Part shown: one piece after another, positions 1 to 9,471 of the stretch | How positions within the stretch are numbered: the first letter of the stretch is position 1 | Layout: the number at the start of each line of letters is the position of its first letter | Source of the DNA: Bacillota bacterium | GTDB taxonomy: Bacteria; Bacillota; Sulfobacillia; RBS10-35; JAJYVN01 | Direction of reading: 5' to 3' | DNA: 64,000 bases | Assembly: GCA_021806565.1 (NCBI GenBank) | Contig: JAJZXK010000005.1 | Span: 1-64,000 of the forward strand | Notes under the pieces: model-generated | What the model was told of the DNA's origin: nothing | The model's input: the letters and a program-made list of their open reading frames with translations, nothing else | Database searches by the model: none | Position numbers and translations under genes: made by a program

Positions 1-93
1 GTTGCAGGCGGCATTGAACGCCTCCATGGTACGCAGAAGCGCGACTGTTTGTTCGGGATCGGCGAGCAACTTCACCTGCACAACCTGCTTCAT
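1..93 (-). CDS. tnpB: IS200/IS605-family TnpB (OrfB) transposon protein, N-terminal fragment, truncated by window edge
   Basis: Reverse complement from ATG at 93 reads MKQVVQVKLLADPEQTVALLRTMEAFNAACN, typical TnpB N-terminus; runs off the window. Confidence 0.75.
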   Translation of the reverse strand, partial: MKQVVQVKLLADPEQTVALLRTMEAFNAACN

Positions 94-129
94 GTCCACA
101 GTATAGCACGTTCGCTGCATGCGAACACT

Positions 130-200
130 GGAGGGAGGCGCGCCCCTGTCCCACGGCTGAAGCCGGGGGCATCTACGGGTCGCGCCGGGATTTGGGTGAA
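130..200. mobile_element. Putative left-end region of the IS200/IS605 element
   Basis: Hairpin CGGC-TGAA-GCCG at 154-165 inside 'cccacggctgaagccgggggc', directly upstream of tnpB; resembles IS605-type subterminal hairpins. Confidence 0.4.
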
Positions 201-702
201 CGAAACACGCACGGCCTTGGAATGCCCGTTGCACTAACCGCAGTTGGCAAACCGCCGCGGCGCGGGCCCTCGCCGCCGCCTCCGCAAGAGCCGCCCAATC
301 ACCGCAAAGCAGGATCCGCCTGACCGCGCGCTGGACCGCGGCGCCACTGCGCGTGGTCGCCGGCTCACCCAGCTACGTCGTGGCCATCACGGTCCGATGC
401 ATCGCATTCAGGGTGGACGCAACGTCCGCGCCGGCATACAGTCGCCGACACGCTTCGAAGATATACGGTGATCTCAGGGCAGCGGGCGGGTGTGGAACGG
501 TAGATTTGCCCGACCGTCCGTTCGTCCGACCTCTGCGTGGACCGCAGGGGGTCGGCTTTGGCTGCATGTCGTCGTCCAAGCCCCGGAACCGCAGGCCCAG
601 CCCACGGCAGAGGCGTGCCCCGCCGTGACATCCCAGGCCCGGTTCCTCGGCGCGCGACGCAGGCGGGATCGCGGCGTGCTGCGCGCGAAAGGGTGGCGCC
701 AC

Positions 703-1186
703 GTGGCCAAACATCAGGTCGTGGTCGGTGTCTTCGGTTCGGAGGGTGACGCCGAGCAGGTCGTTTCCGCTCTGCGAAGGGAAGGCTTCACCCAAAGCGA
801 CATCTCCGTGATCGGCCCCGACCGTGGGAATCCCGACCCGACCGACCAGACAGGTCATACAGCCACCGGCAACTCGGCGACGACGTGGCATGGGCGCGGG
901 CCCTGCCGGGGCGGCCGGACTGCTGGCCACACTTGGCGCGATGGCCATCCCGGGCTTCGGCTCCGTTCTCGCACTTGGCCCGCTGGGCGCCAACTGGCGG
1001 CCGCGGCCGGCGACGGCTTGACCGGGGCGCTGGCCGACCTTGGCGTTCCGGCGTAAAGAGAGCGAGCATTACCAGCAGAAGGTCCGGCTGGGCAACTTCC
1101 CCGCCGTCGTCCAGACCAGCGGGGATACCGGACGCGTGGCCGATTGCAGGCGCGCAAGCGGCGCCGGCGATCTGCACATGGGCTGA
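703..1186 (+). pseudogene. General stress protein 17M-like/low-complexity stress protein, frameshifted
   Basis: Frame 1 VAKHQVVVGVFGSEGDAEQVVSALRREGFTQSDISVIGPDRG..., then frame 2 GAAGLLATLGAMAIPGFGSVLALGPLGA, then frame 1 GDGLTGALADLGVP, then frame 2 ESEHYQQKVRLGNFPAVVQTSGDTGRVAD..GAGDLHMG*: one family-like protein split over several frames. Confidence 0.65.
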
Positions 1187-1238
1187 CCGACACCCGAAAG
1201 CGGGATCGGGGCCGGGCCGCGTCCCAAACGTTCACGGA

Positions 1239-2117
1239 TCAGCCCCCGGCGAAGGCGCCGCGTTCGGCGCAAAGTCGCAGGACCGCGGCCTCCGGCCGGG
1301 CACCGAGGCGCACCGGCAGGAACGTCGTGCCGACCCCGCGCGACACGAACATGGCCTGCCCGCCGCGGCGATACCAACCACCGGCGTGGTACGGCCGCAC
1401 GCCCCGGCCGCCGGCCACCGTGAGCCGGTCGACGCCCAGGATCCGCACCTGACCGCCATGGGTGTGGCCCGCGAGGGTGAGCGGCACGCCCGCAGCGGCC
1501 GCGCGGGGGAAGATCGAGGGGTTGTGCGCCAGAAGGACGAACGGACGCCCCGGAGGAACCGCCGCGATCGCCTGTTCAATGCGATCGGCGCGCGTCGTCG
1601 GGTCGCCGACGCCGACCACCCACAGCCCGCCGTCCAGCTCTGCCGCCGCGTTGTGCAGCAGGGTGACGCCCAAGCGGCTGAGCACCTCGGAAAGGGCGCT
1701 CAGGCCGGCCTTGCGGTCGTGGTTACCCCAGACGGCGAAGGCGCGCACGGCACGGCCGCCATGGACCGCCATGGCGTGCAGCAACGGCGCCAGGAACGCC
1801 TCCACCTGCGACACCTCCGCGGGCCGATCGCAGAAGTCTCCGGTAAGGCAGAGCACCGGTGCGGCCAGGGCCTCGGGTCCCAGCATAGACGCCAGTTCCT
1901 GAGGCTTGAGCGACAAGGAACCCGCATGCAGGTCGCTGAGGTGGAGGACCGTCGTCTCCCCCTCCGGCCCCAGTCCCTCCAGCGGTACCTCCCAGGTGCT
2001 CACCTCCAGTAGCCGCGGTTCGACATAGCGGGCCCAGCCGAGTGCGACCGCCGCTAGGCCGACGGCGGTCGCCGGCAGGAGCCACAACCCGGAATGACCA
2101 CCCCGCGGCCGACTCAT
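1239..2117 (-). CDS. Metallophosphoesterase (calcineurin-like, YaeI/YkuE type)
   Basis: Motifs HLSDLHAG, LTGDFCD, WGNHD, LAGHTHGGQ. Confidence 0.9.
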   Translation of the reverse strand: MSRPRGGHSGLWLLPATAVGLAAVALGWARYVEPRLLEVSTWEVPLEGLGPEGETTVLHLSDLHAGSLSLKPQELASMLGPEALAAPVLCLTGDFCDRPAEVSQVEAFLAPLLHAMAVHGGRAVRAFAVWGNHDRKAGLSALSEVLSRLGVTLLHNAAAELDGGLWVVGVGDPTTRADRIEQAIAAVPPGRPFVLLAHNPSIFPRAAAAGVPLTLAGHTHGGQVRILGVDRLTVAGGRGVRPYHAGGWYRRGGQAMFVSRGVGTTFLPVRLGARPEAAVLRLCAERGAFAGG

Positions 2118-2440
2118 CGCCGTTCCACCTCCTGGGAGAGCACCTCGACCGGATAGCCCGCCTCGATGAAGGCCAGCACCTGAGACAAAACGCGCTCCAG
2201 CACCCGGCCGTCAGACCCGACCACCGCCACGGCGATACCGGCGCGCCGCATGTCGTCCTGGTGGTCCACTTCGGCCACCGACACATGGAAACGCTGCGCG
2301 CTCCGGCGCAGCAACGACTGGAGCACGGCACGTTTGTCCTTCAGGGAGAACGCCCCCGACAATCGGAGCTCCAAGCGGAGCACCGCAAGCACCAGCGCGC
2401 CATCCCCCCCGCCAGCATACGCCGAGGTCCGCTGCGCCAT
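2114..2440 (-). CDS. DUF503 family protein (YlxP-like)
   Basis: LRLELRLSGAFSLKDKRAVLQSLLRR..FHVSVAEVDHQD; start at MAQRTS. Confidence 0.85.
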   Translation of the reverse strand: MAQRTSAYAGGGDGALVLAVLRLELRLSGAFSLKDKRAVLQSLLRRSAQRFHVSVAEVDHQDDMRRAGIAVAVVGSDGRVLERVLSQVLAFIEAGYPVEVLSQEVERR

Positions 2441-2442
2441 GC

Positions 2443-3360
2443 TCACGGCGCCGTGGCGCCCACACCGCCAGGAGCCGCGCGCCACACGTCCCGCAGTAGC
2501 GCATCGGAGGCCAAGCGCTGCTCGACCATGGGCACATGGCCGCACGCCTCGAAGCTGACCAGCCGCGCCTGAGGCAGCCGCGACAGGTAGACCTCGGCGT
2601 CGGTATACGGCACGACGCGGTCGTCCGTCCCCCACCCGACGACCACCGGGGCGCGGATCCGGCCGAGGTGCTCCTGCAGGTGGGGAAAGCGATAGTAGTC
2701 GATGGCGCGGCACATCTCGCGCGCCCGACGGAAGCCCCACTGCAGATCGCGCTTCTCCTGCTCGGTCAGGTTCTCCAACCGCGCGACGACGTGACCGTAC
2801 ATCCTTGGCCCGAGCCAGCGGGTCGACACCAACCACACGACAATCGGGACCAGCAACCGCCCGATCACCGGCCAGCGCAAGAACCGGTAGCCGGCCGTAT
2901 ACCACTCGTGGAAGACGGCGGCCGGGGCGATCAGGCCGAGGCTGCGGAAGCGGCGCGGATACCTTGCGGCCCAGTCCAGCAGCACCGCGCCGCCGAAGGA
3001 ATGCCCCACGGCCGCCACCCGACCGAAGCCGTTGGCGCGGCACCACGCCTCGCACGCATCGGCATAGTCCGACGCGGCCAGCGGCCGGCGGGTCAGGCCG
3101 GACAGGCCGAAGCCGGGAAAGTCCAGGGCCGCCAGCGGCAGGTCCCGCCCGAGGCGCCCAAGCGTGCCGCGCCACTGCCGCCAGGAACTCGCCATGCCAT
3201 GCAACAGCACCAGCGGGCCGTGGTGGTCCGGCCTTGGTCCGGCCGCCACCCAGTGCAGGCGCACCAACTGCCGCCGGATCCGGATGCGGGTCTCCTGGTG
3301 GCGCAGCGCATCCGCGTCCGCCGCCCGGGCGCCGCCCATGCCACCGATCCCCTCCCCCAT
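2443..3360 (-). CDS. Alpha/beta hydrolase
   Basis: LVLLHGMASSWRQWR, nucleophile elbow GHSFGG, C-terminal CGHVPMVEQ. Confidence 0.88.
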   Translation of the reverse strand: MGEGIGGMGGARAADADALRHQETRIRIRRQLVRLHWVAAGPRPDHHGPLVLLHGMASSWRQWRGTLGRLGRDLPLAALDFPGFGLSGLTRRPLAASDYADACEAWCRANGFGRVAAVGHSFGGAVLLDWAARYPRRFRSLGLIAPAAVFHEWYTAGYRFLRWPVIGRLLVPIVVWLVSTRWLGPRMYGHVVARLENLTEQEKRDLQWGFRRAREMCRAIDYYRFPHLQEHLGRIRAPVVVGWGTDDRVVPYTDAEVYLSRLPQARLVSFEACGHVPMVEQRLASDALLRDVWRAAPGGVGATAP

Positions 3361-3373
3361 GGCTTGAGGGCCG

Positions 3374-3895
3374 TCAGAGAGCCGCACGCAGGGCGGCCAA
3401 CGCCCGATCGTAGTCCGGATGCTCAGTGACCTCGCCAACGTATTCGGCATGGCGCACCACGCCCCCCGCGTCCACGACGAACACCGCGCGGCAGTCCAGA
3501 CGCAGCCCCTGGATCAGTGCGCCATACGCCATCCCGCATGCGGCGTCCCGGTGGTCCGAGACCAGGGTCATGCGCGTGGTCCCGGACTCCTTGGACCAAC
3601 GCGATTGCGCAAACGGCAGGTCCATGCTCACGGTCACCGCCGCCACCCGGTCGCCCAGAGCGGCGACCGCCTCGTCGAAACGGCGTGTCTGCAGGTTGCA
3701 CACGGACGTGTCCAGGGACGGCACCAGGCTCAACAGACGGGGCCGGCCCGCCGTACGCTCCAGGAAGGGCCAATCGTGCAACCCCGCATCGACCACCGTG
3801 AAATCCGGAGCCCGGTCGCCCTCCCGGACCTGTGGACCGAGCAGCGTCACGGGCTTGCCGCCCATCGTCACCACGCCACTGCGCTCGTTGGCCAT
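3374..3895 (-). CDS. tpx: Thiol peroxidase (Tpx/peroxiredoxin family), resolving Cys replaced
   Basis: MANERSGVVTMGGKPVTLLG...PSLDTSVCNLQTRRF...MDLPFAQSRWSKES. Confidence 0.9.
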   Translation of the reverse strand: MANERSGVVTMGGKPVTLLGPQVREGDRAPDFTVVDAGLHDWPFLERTAGRPRLLSLVPSLDTSVCNLQTRRFDEAVAALGDRVAAVTVSMDLPFAQSRWSKESGTTRMTLVSDHRDAACGMAYGALIQGLRLDCRAVFVVDAGGVVRHAEYVGEVTEHPDYDRALAALRAAL

Positions 3896-4116
3896 ACCCT
3901 GCCCATCCCCTCCCTGCCGGCATCCTGGCAAGGCATCGCACTGCCCGCGCCGCAGAGGGCGCGTCGGGATGCCCCACCAGCCGGGCTTGGCCCATGATAG
4001 GTGGCCCCGGACGGCCATCGCAAGGAGGGCATCCCCAGGGTCGGCGCGGTTTGGCGCCAGAAGTGGCGAAGACCGCCGAGCGGCGCGACCCGTCGCCGCC
4101 GGCCTCCGGATGTGGT

Positions 4117-5334
4117 ATGCCTTCCGTGGCGCGCGCCCGCCGGCACGCCTTGCGCAACGCCGGCGCCCCCGCCGGCGGACGGGCCGCGCCACGGAAGGCG
4201 GGTGGCAGCGTGTCCGGCGGCGGCACCGCGGCGTGCGCGCGATGGCTGGGCGGCGACTGGCTGGCCGAGCGCGACGGTCCTGGGCCGGACTGGCATCCGG
4301 GCGCCCTGGGCCAGGGGGCCGTGCTGGCGTCATCTGGACGCGCGGCCATCGCGGATGTCCTGCGGGCGCTGGCGATGCCCGGATCGGTCGTGCTGCTGCC
4401 GGCCTACGCCTGCCCCGCCCTGACGCAGGCCGTCCTCCTCGCCGGCTGCCAGCCCGACTACTACCCCGGCGACATCTTTCTGCGCCCCGACTGGGCGGCG
4501 CTCGCGAGCCTGGCCAGGACGAAGCGTGCTGCGGCGGCCGTCGTGGTCCACCCCTGGGGCTGGCTGCAGGACGGCGACGCGATGCGCCGCCTGCGCGCCA
4601 GCGGCGTCGCGGTGCTGGAAGACGCGTCGCATACCCTGACCAACGCATCCGGGCAGCGGGTGGCGGGACCCGACGCCGCCACGGCGATGGCGGCCAGCCT
4701 GCGCAAGACGCTGCCGGTGGCCGCCGGCGGGCTGGGGCGCGCCTGGCAGGGCGCCCTACCGCCCACGGCGCCGGCGCAGGGGCCCGACAGCTTCGCGGCG
4801 GCAAGGCGGGAAGCCCTGCGGCAACCCGCGGGCCCGTCCCGGCACCGCGCGCTCCAGCGGGCCGAGTCGGTGTTGGACCGTCAGAGCGCGCCGCCGGCCC
4901 CGCACCCCTCGGTGGCGCTCGCCCTGCAGGAACTGGCGGAACGGCCCCCCGCGGCCGGGGTGGGCTGGCGCAGGGCCTGCCGTACCAACTGGTCGGCCCT
5001 GCGCGAGGCCCTGGCCGGCGGTGCCTGCAGTCCCTGGGCAGACACCCTGCCCGAGGGCGTCTGCCCAACCGGCTTCGTCGTGCGCCACCCCGACCGTAGC
5101 CGGCTGGCCGCCTGGCTGCTGCGCCAGGGGATTGAAGCGACCCTGCACTGGCCGGTCGCCCCAGTAGCGCGGCCGAAGCTGACGCGGCCGGAACGCCTGC
5201 TGGCCGGAAGCGTCCTGACCCTGCCCTGCGACGGCCGCTTCACCCCCGAGGACATGGACGCGATCGCGGCCGCCTGCCGCTCGCTGCCGGCGGGCGGCCG
5301 CACCAACGGTCATCCTCGCGAATCTCTTCAGTAG
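4117..5334 (+). CDS. DegT/DnrJ/EryC1-like PLP-dependent aminotransferase family protein
   Basis: SSGRAAIADVLRAL, VLLPAYACPAL, VLEDASHTL, SLRKTLP (candidate PLP Lys). Start codon uncertain. Confidence 0.7.
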   Translation: MPSVARARRHALRNAGAPAGGRAAPRKAGGSVSGGGTAACARWLGGDWLAERDGPGPDWHPGALGQGAVLASSGRAAIADVLRALAMPGSVVLLPAYACPALTQAVLLAGCQPDYYPGDIFLRPDWAALASLARTKRAAAAVVVHPWGWLQDGDAMRRLRASGVAVLEDASHTLTNASGQRVAGPDAATAMAASLRKTLPVAAGGLGRAWQGALPPTAPAQGPDSFAAARREALRQPAGPSRHRALQRAESVLDRQSAPPAPHPSVALALQELAERPPAAGVGWRRACRTNWSALREALAGGACSPWADTLPEGVCPTGFVVRHPDRSRLAAWLLRQGIEATLHWPVAPVARPKLTRPERLLAGSVLTLPCDGRFTPEDMDAIAAACRSLPAGGRTNGHPRESLQ

Positions 5335-6323
5335 GCGCCGCGGATCTGCGCGTGCACCCGCGTGCGGTACCACACCCGCAGCCGCTCCAGTTCGGCCGCC
5401 GAAAACGGGGGCGCGGCGACCGCCGCCAGGTTCTCCTTCACCTGAGCGGCGTTGCGGAACCCGGGGATGGCGCAGGTGATGCCGGGCTGGTCCAGGAGCC
5501 AGCGGATCGCCGCCCGCGCCATGCTGCCGCGGTCCGCCGCGATCCAATCCACCTCGCGGGCCAGGGCCGCCCCGGTGGCGAAGGGCAAGCCGGCGAACGT
5601 CTCCCCCACGTTGAAGCGCTGGCCGTCCGCATTGAAGTGGCGGTGGTCATCAGGGGCAAAGGCCTCGTCGCCGCGGAACTTACCGGTCAGAAGCCCGCTG
5701 GCCAGCGGCAGACGCGCCAGCACGGCGACTCCGGCGCCGAAGCAGGCCGGCAGCAGTTGCTCCAGCGGCTTCTGGCGAAAGACGTTGCAGATCACCTGCA
5801 GGGCGGCAACGCCGGTCTCCCGCCCGGGCCCCGGCAGGCACAGCATCCCCTCGTCCAGCGTCTCCACGCTGACACCATAGGCGCGGATCTTGCCGTCCCG
5901 CCGTAGCCGGTCCAGCACGTCGAAGACCCCTCCGTCCGCCAGGACCTCCGCCGGCGGGCAGTGGATCTGATACAGGTCTATGACCTCGCGCTCCAGCCGC
6001 TCCAAGCTGCGCTCGCACCATCGCGTCACCCGCTGAGCACTGTAGGTCGCCGGGTCGTGGATGTCGCCGGCGCGGCAGAACTTGGTGGCGATGTGGATCG
6101 GCCGTGCCGCTCCGCGGGTCGCCTGGGCAAGCAGCCGCTCCGCGCGGCCGTCGCCATAGACATCCGCCGTATCGAAGAAGTTGACGCCACCGTCCATGGC
6201 GGCCCGCAACCCTTCCAACGCTTCCACCTCGGGCACCGCTCCCCAGCCGCCGCCGATCGTCCAGGTTCCAAACGATACCTCACTGACCCGGATGCCCGCC
6301 CCCGCAATCGGGTGGTACCGCAC
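5328..6323 (-). CDS. Aldo/keto reductase
   Basis: RVSEVSFGTWTIGGG, NFFDTADVYGDGRAE, ATKF, IDLYQIHCP; GTG start proposed. Confidence 0.88.
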   Translation of the reverse strand: MRYHPIAGAGIRVSEVSFGTWTIGGGWGAVPEVEALEGLRAAMDGGVNFFDTADVYGDGRAERLLAQATRGAARPIHIATKFCRAGDIHDPATYSAQRVTRWCERSLERLEREVIDLYQIHCPPAEVLADGGVFDVLDRLRRDGKIRAYGVSVETLDEGMLCLPGPGRETGVAALQVICNVFRQKPLEQLLPACFGAGVAVLARLPLASGLLTGKFRGDEAFAPDDHRHFNADGQRFNVGETFAGLPFATGAALAREVDWIAADRGSMARAAIRWLLDQPGITCAIPGFRNAAQVKENLAAVAAPPFSAAELERLRVWYRTRVHAQIRGAY

Positions 6324-6483
6324 TCCGCCGCCCTCCCCACACACCGCATGCCGCCCTCGTTCCGGATGCGCAAACGCTCGCCCTGCCGCTTGCGCGCCAC
6401 GCCCCGGCGGCGGCAGGATGGCAATGGGGTCGCGGAGCGGTCCAGAGGGGGCAAACGGGTTGGGAGACGAGGCGTGCCAGGCC

Positions 6484-7479
6484 ATGGTGCTGTATGGCCG
6501 GGGCAGGATCGGTGAGGGCTTGCTCCGGTTCGAACGCCGGCAAGCACCCACACCCGGGCCGGGCCAGGTACGGTTGCGGGTGGCCGCCTGCGGCGTGTGT
6601 CACACCGACCTGCACCTGTGCGCCGGCGAGTTGCCGCCGCGCCCCCTGCCGGTCATCCCCGGCCACCAGATCGTCGGCCGCATCGACGCGCTCGGACCGG
6701 ACCTCGGCGGCGAGTTGAGGGTGGGCCAGCGGGTCGGTGTGGCCTGGCTGCACGAGACCTGCGGGCGCTGCCGCTTCTGCCGCACCGGCCGGGAAAACCT
6801 CTGCCAACTGGCGCGGTTCACGGGCTACGACGCCGACGGCGGCTACGCCAGCCACGCCGTCGCTCCGGCCGCCTTCGTGCATCCCCTGCCCGAGCGTTAC
6901 GGGGACGCGGAGGCCGCCCCGCTGCTGTGTGCGGGCATCATCGGCTGGCGGGCCATCCGCCGCGCCGGGATCCGGCCCGGGGAGCGGGTAGGGCTCTTCG
7001 GCTTCGGCGCCTCGGCCCACCTGGCGCTGCAGGTGCTGGCCGCCTGGGGCTGCGCCGTGGCCGTCTGGTCGCGCGGCGAGGCCCACCGCCGCCTGGCGGC
7101 CGGCCTGGGCGCGTCCTGGACCGGCGGGTACGACGCCGACGCCCCCTGGCCGCTGGAACGCGCCATTGTCTTCACCCCGGCCGGCGACACGGTCGTCGAG
7201 GCGCTGGCGCGGCTGGACGCGGGAGGCGTCGTCGCCATCGCTTCGGTACACCTGTCCGCGCTGCCCCCCCTGGACCACGACCAGTTGCTGTCCGGAGAGC
7301 GTGAGATCCGCGGTGTCACCGCAGCCACTCGGCAGGACGCCGCCGATTTCCTGCGGGCCGCCGCCGCGCTGCCGCTGCGGGTGGCTGTGACCCGCTTTCG
7401 GCTGCGCGAGGCGGAGCGCGCGCTGGTCGAACTGAGCCGTGGCCGCATCGACGGGGCCGCGGTGCTCGAGACCACCTGA
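6484..7479 (+). CDS. Zinc-dependent alcohol dehydrogenase
   Basis: CGVCHTDLH, GHQIVGRI, structural zinc CGRCRFCRTGRENLC, GLFGFGASAHLALQ. Confidence 0.9.
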   Translation: MVLYGRGRIGEGLLRFERRQAPTPGPGQVRLRVAACGVCHTDLHLCAGELPPRPLPVIPGHQIVGRIDALGPDLGGELRVGQRVGVAWLHETCGRCRFCRTGRENLCQLARFTGYDADGGYASHAVAPAAFVHPLPERYGDAEAAPLLCAGIIGWRAIRRAGIRPGERVGLFGFGASAHLALQVLAAWGCAVAVWSRGEAHRRLAAGLGASWTGGYDADAPWPLERAIVFTPAGDTVVEALARLDAGGVVAIASVHLSALPPLDHDQLLSGEREIRGVTAATRQDAADFLRAAAALPLRVAVTRFRLREAERALVELSRGRIDGAAVLETT

Positions 7480-7953
7480 CCGGCCCACGGGCACGAGGTG
7501 GGACGGTCCGCGGCGCCGCACCCCACACAGCCACCGCTTCCGGTACAATGGACCGGTCACCATGGGGCGGCGGCGACGGCCTCCAAGAGCGGACGTGCCC
7601 GGCGTGTGGACGACTCCGGGTCCCGCCCCCATACAATCTCGCCATGGCGGGGGAGGAACGCGGTGTGCCCATTCGGCGTCGGGACTGCACGGCACGCCAC
7701 CTCCCACACCTGGCCGCGCACCGGACCCCGCCGCCCGCACGCCGCAACCGCCCCTGCGCAGCAATCCCCCACCACCGCACCATCGCCACCCGGGCCCACC
7801 GAAACCTGCGACATCCGACCGCGGGCCGCCAGGCGCCGCCAGCCGTGCCCGCCGCGGCGCGCCGCCAAGCCCTGCCGGCGCATGGTCCGGATGGCCTGTA
7901 TGCGCAAGCAAGTGATGGCCAAGGAAGCGATGGCCAAGGAAGCGGGGCGCGTC

Positions 7954-8553
7954 ATGCATAGCAAAGGGCATCTGTTCGTCTTCATCGGTCCCGGGGGCAG
8001 CGGCAAGACCGCCATGATCTGCCGCATCCAGGCGGAGCGGCCCGAGTGCCGCTTCGTGCCGACGACCACCACGCGGCCCGCGCGGCCCGGCGAGGCGCAC
8101 GGCCGTGAATACTTCTTCGCCAGCGACGGGGAGTTCGAGCACCTGCGCCTGTGCGGCGGCCTGCTGGAGTGGGAACGCATCCACGGGCACCTGTATGGCA
8201 CATCCCGCCGGCGCATCGAGGAGGTGCTGGTGGCGGACGCCGTCGGCTTGACGTCCCTGGACTACAAGGGCGGCAGGGCGGTGCGCCATGCCTACCCCCG
8301 CAACACGACCACCATCTTCGTCCAGCCGGCGTCGCTGGACGAGTTGCGCACCCGCCTGGAGGCCAGGGCGGGCAGCACCCCGGAGGATGTGGCGGCGCGG
8401 CTGCACCGCACCGCCGAGGAGTTGCGGCACGCCGACGAGTTCGACCACGTGATCACCAACCGCAACGGCCACCTCGACGATGCGGTGGCCGCCGCGCTGC
8501 ACATCATGGAAGAGACGCTCGCGGCCGGCCGCCTGGCCGGCGGGCCGCGCTGA
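7954..8553 (+). CDS. Guanylate kinase-like P-loop protein (divergent paralogue)
   Basis: FIGPGGSGKTAMI, TTTTRPARPGEAHGREYFF, LLEWERIHGHLYGTSRR; start could lie upstream (7887-7954). Confidence 0.75.
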   Translation: MHSKGHLFVFIGPGGSGKTAMICRIQAERPECRFVPTTTTRPARPGEAHGREYFFASDGEFEHLRLCGGLLEWERIHGHLYGTSRRRIEEVLVADAVGLTSLDYKGGRAVRHAYPRNTTTIFVQPASLDELRTRLEARAGSTPEDVAARLHRTAEELRHADEFDHVITNRNGHLDDAVAAALHIMEETLAAGRLAGGPR

Positions 8554-8616
8554 TGGCCGCGCTGATGGCCGCGCGCGGACGCGGCCCCCGGGCGCAGCGA
8601 TCCATCCCAACGGGCC

Positions 8617-9471
8617 TCAGCGGATGCCGGTGAACACCACCCCCTGCGTGAAGTTCTTCTGAGCGAAAAAGAAGATGATGATCGGCACGATGGCGACCAT
8701 CAGCGTCCCAGCCATCAGGTCGTTCCAGGCGACGACGTGCCGCCCGACAAACACCTGCAATTGCAGCGTCAGCGGGTAGAGCTTGGTGTTGTTCAAGTAG
8801 ATGAGCGGACCCATGAAGTCGTTCCAGCTGCCGATGAAGGTGAAGACAAAGACGATCAGCATCGCCGGCTTGGCCGAAGGCAGCATGATCCGCGCATACA
8901 TGGACCAGTAGCCGCAGCCGTCCACCCGGGCGGCGTCGAAGATCTCGGAGTTCACCCCGGTGAAGAATTGCCGCATGAGGAAGATGTTGAACGCGCCGCC
9001 GCCGAGGAACGAGGGCACGATCAGCGGCAGGTACGTGTTGACCCAATGAATGTCCTTGAAGAGGATGAAGGTGGGGATCAAGAGCACCGTGGCCGGGAGC
9101 ATCATCGTGGACAGCAGGATCAGAAACAGCAGGTCGCGACCCGGAAAGCGCAGGCGGGCAAAGGCGAAGGCCGCCATGGACGCGGTCAACTCGACGCCGA
9201 CCACGTTGGAGACGGTGAGAAACACGGTGTTGCGCAGCGAGCGCAGGAAGCGCATCGTCTTCCAGGCGTTGAGGAACGGACTCAGTGTGAACGGGTGCGG
9301 AATCCACTGCGGCGGAAACAGCATCACAAAGGCGGTTCCCTTGAGGGCCGTGGAAACCATCCAGACCAGGGGCATCAGCAGCGCCACGGCGCCGACCGAC
9401 AGCACCACCGTCGCCAGAGCATCCCCCGCCCGTGTGCCGACATGACGTGAACTCGGCCCGCCGCGCATCAT
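8617..9471 (-). CDS. Carbohydrate ABC transporter permease (MalG type)
   Basis: Multi-TM; EAA-like loop EIFDAARVDGCGYWSMYARIMLPSAKPAM. Confidence 0.9.
   Translation of the reverse strand: MMRGGPSSRHVGTRAGDALATVVLSVGAVALLMPLVWMVSTALKGTAFVMLFPPQWIPHPFTLSPFLNAWKTMRFLRSLRNTVFLTVSNVVGVELTASMAAFAFARLRFPGRDLLFLILLSTMMLPATVLLIPTFILFKDIHWVNTYLPLIVPSFLGGGAFNIFLMRQFFTGVNSEIFDAARVDGCGYWSMYARIMLPSAKPAMLIVFVFTFIGSWNDFMGPLIYLNNTKLYPLTLQLQVFVGRHVVAWNDLMAGTLMVAIVPIIIFFFAQKNFTQGVVFTGIR

Noticed and set aside
3896-5068. N-terminal extension of the tpx ORF (564-aa reading)
   Set aside because: Spurious open frame antisense to the DegT-like gene; tpx has a clear ATG at 3895.
7498-7953. Extended N-terminus of the guanylate-kinase-like ORF and overlapping small ORFs
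   Set aside because: Pro/Arg/His-rich with no resemblance to the family; better explained as an untranslated leader.
6280-8610. 776-aa minus-strand ORF
   Set aside because: Antisense to the Zn-alcohol dehydrogenase and the guanylate-kinase-like gene, both supported by motifs.
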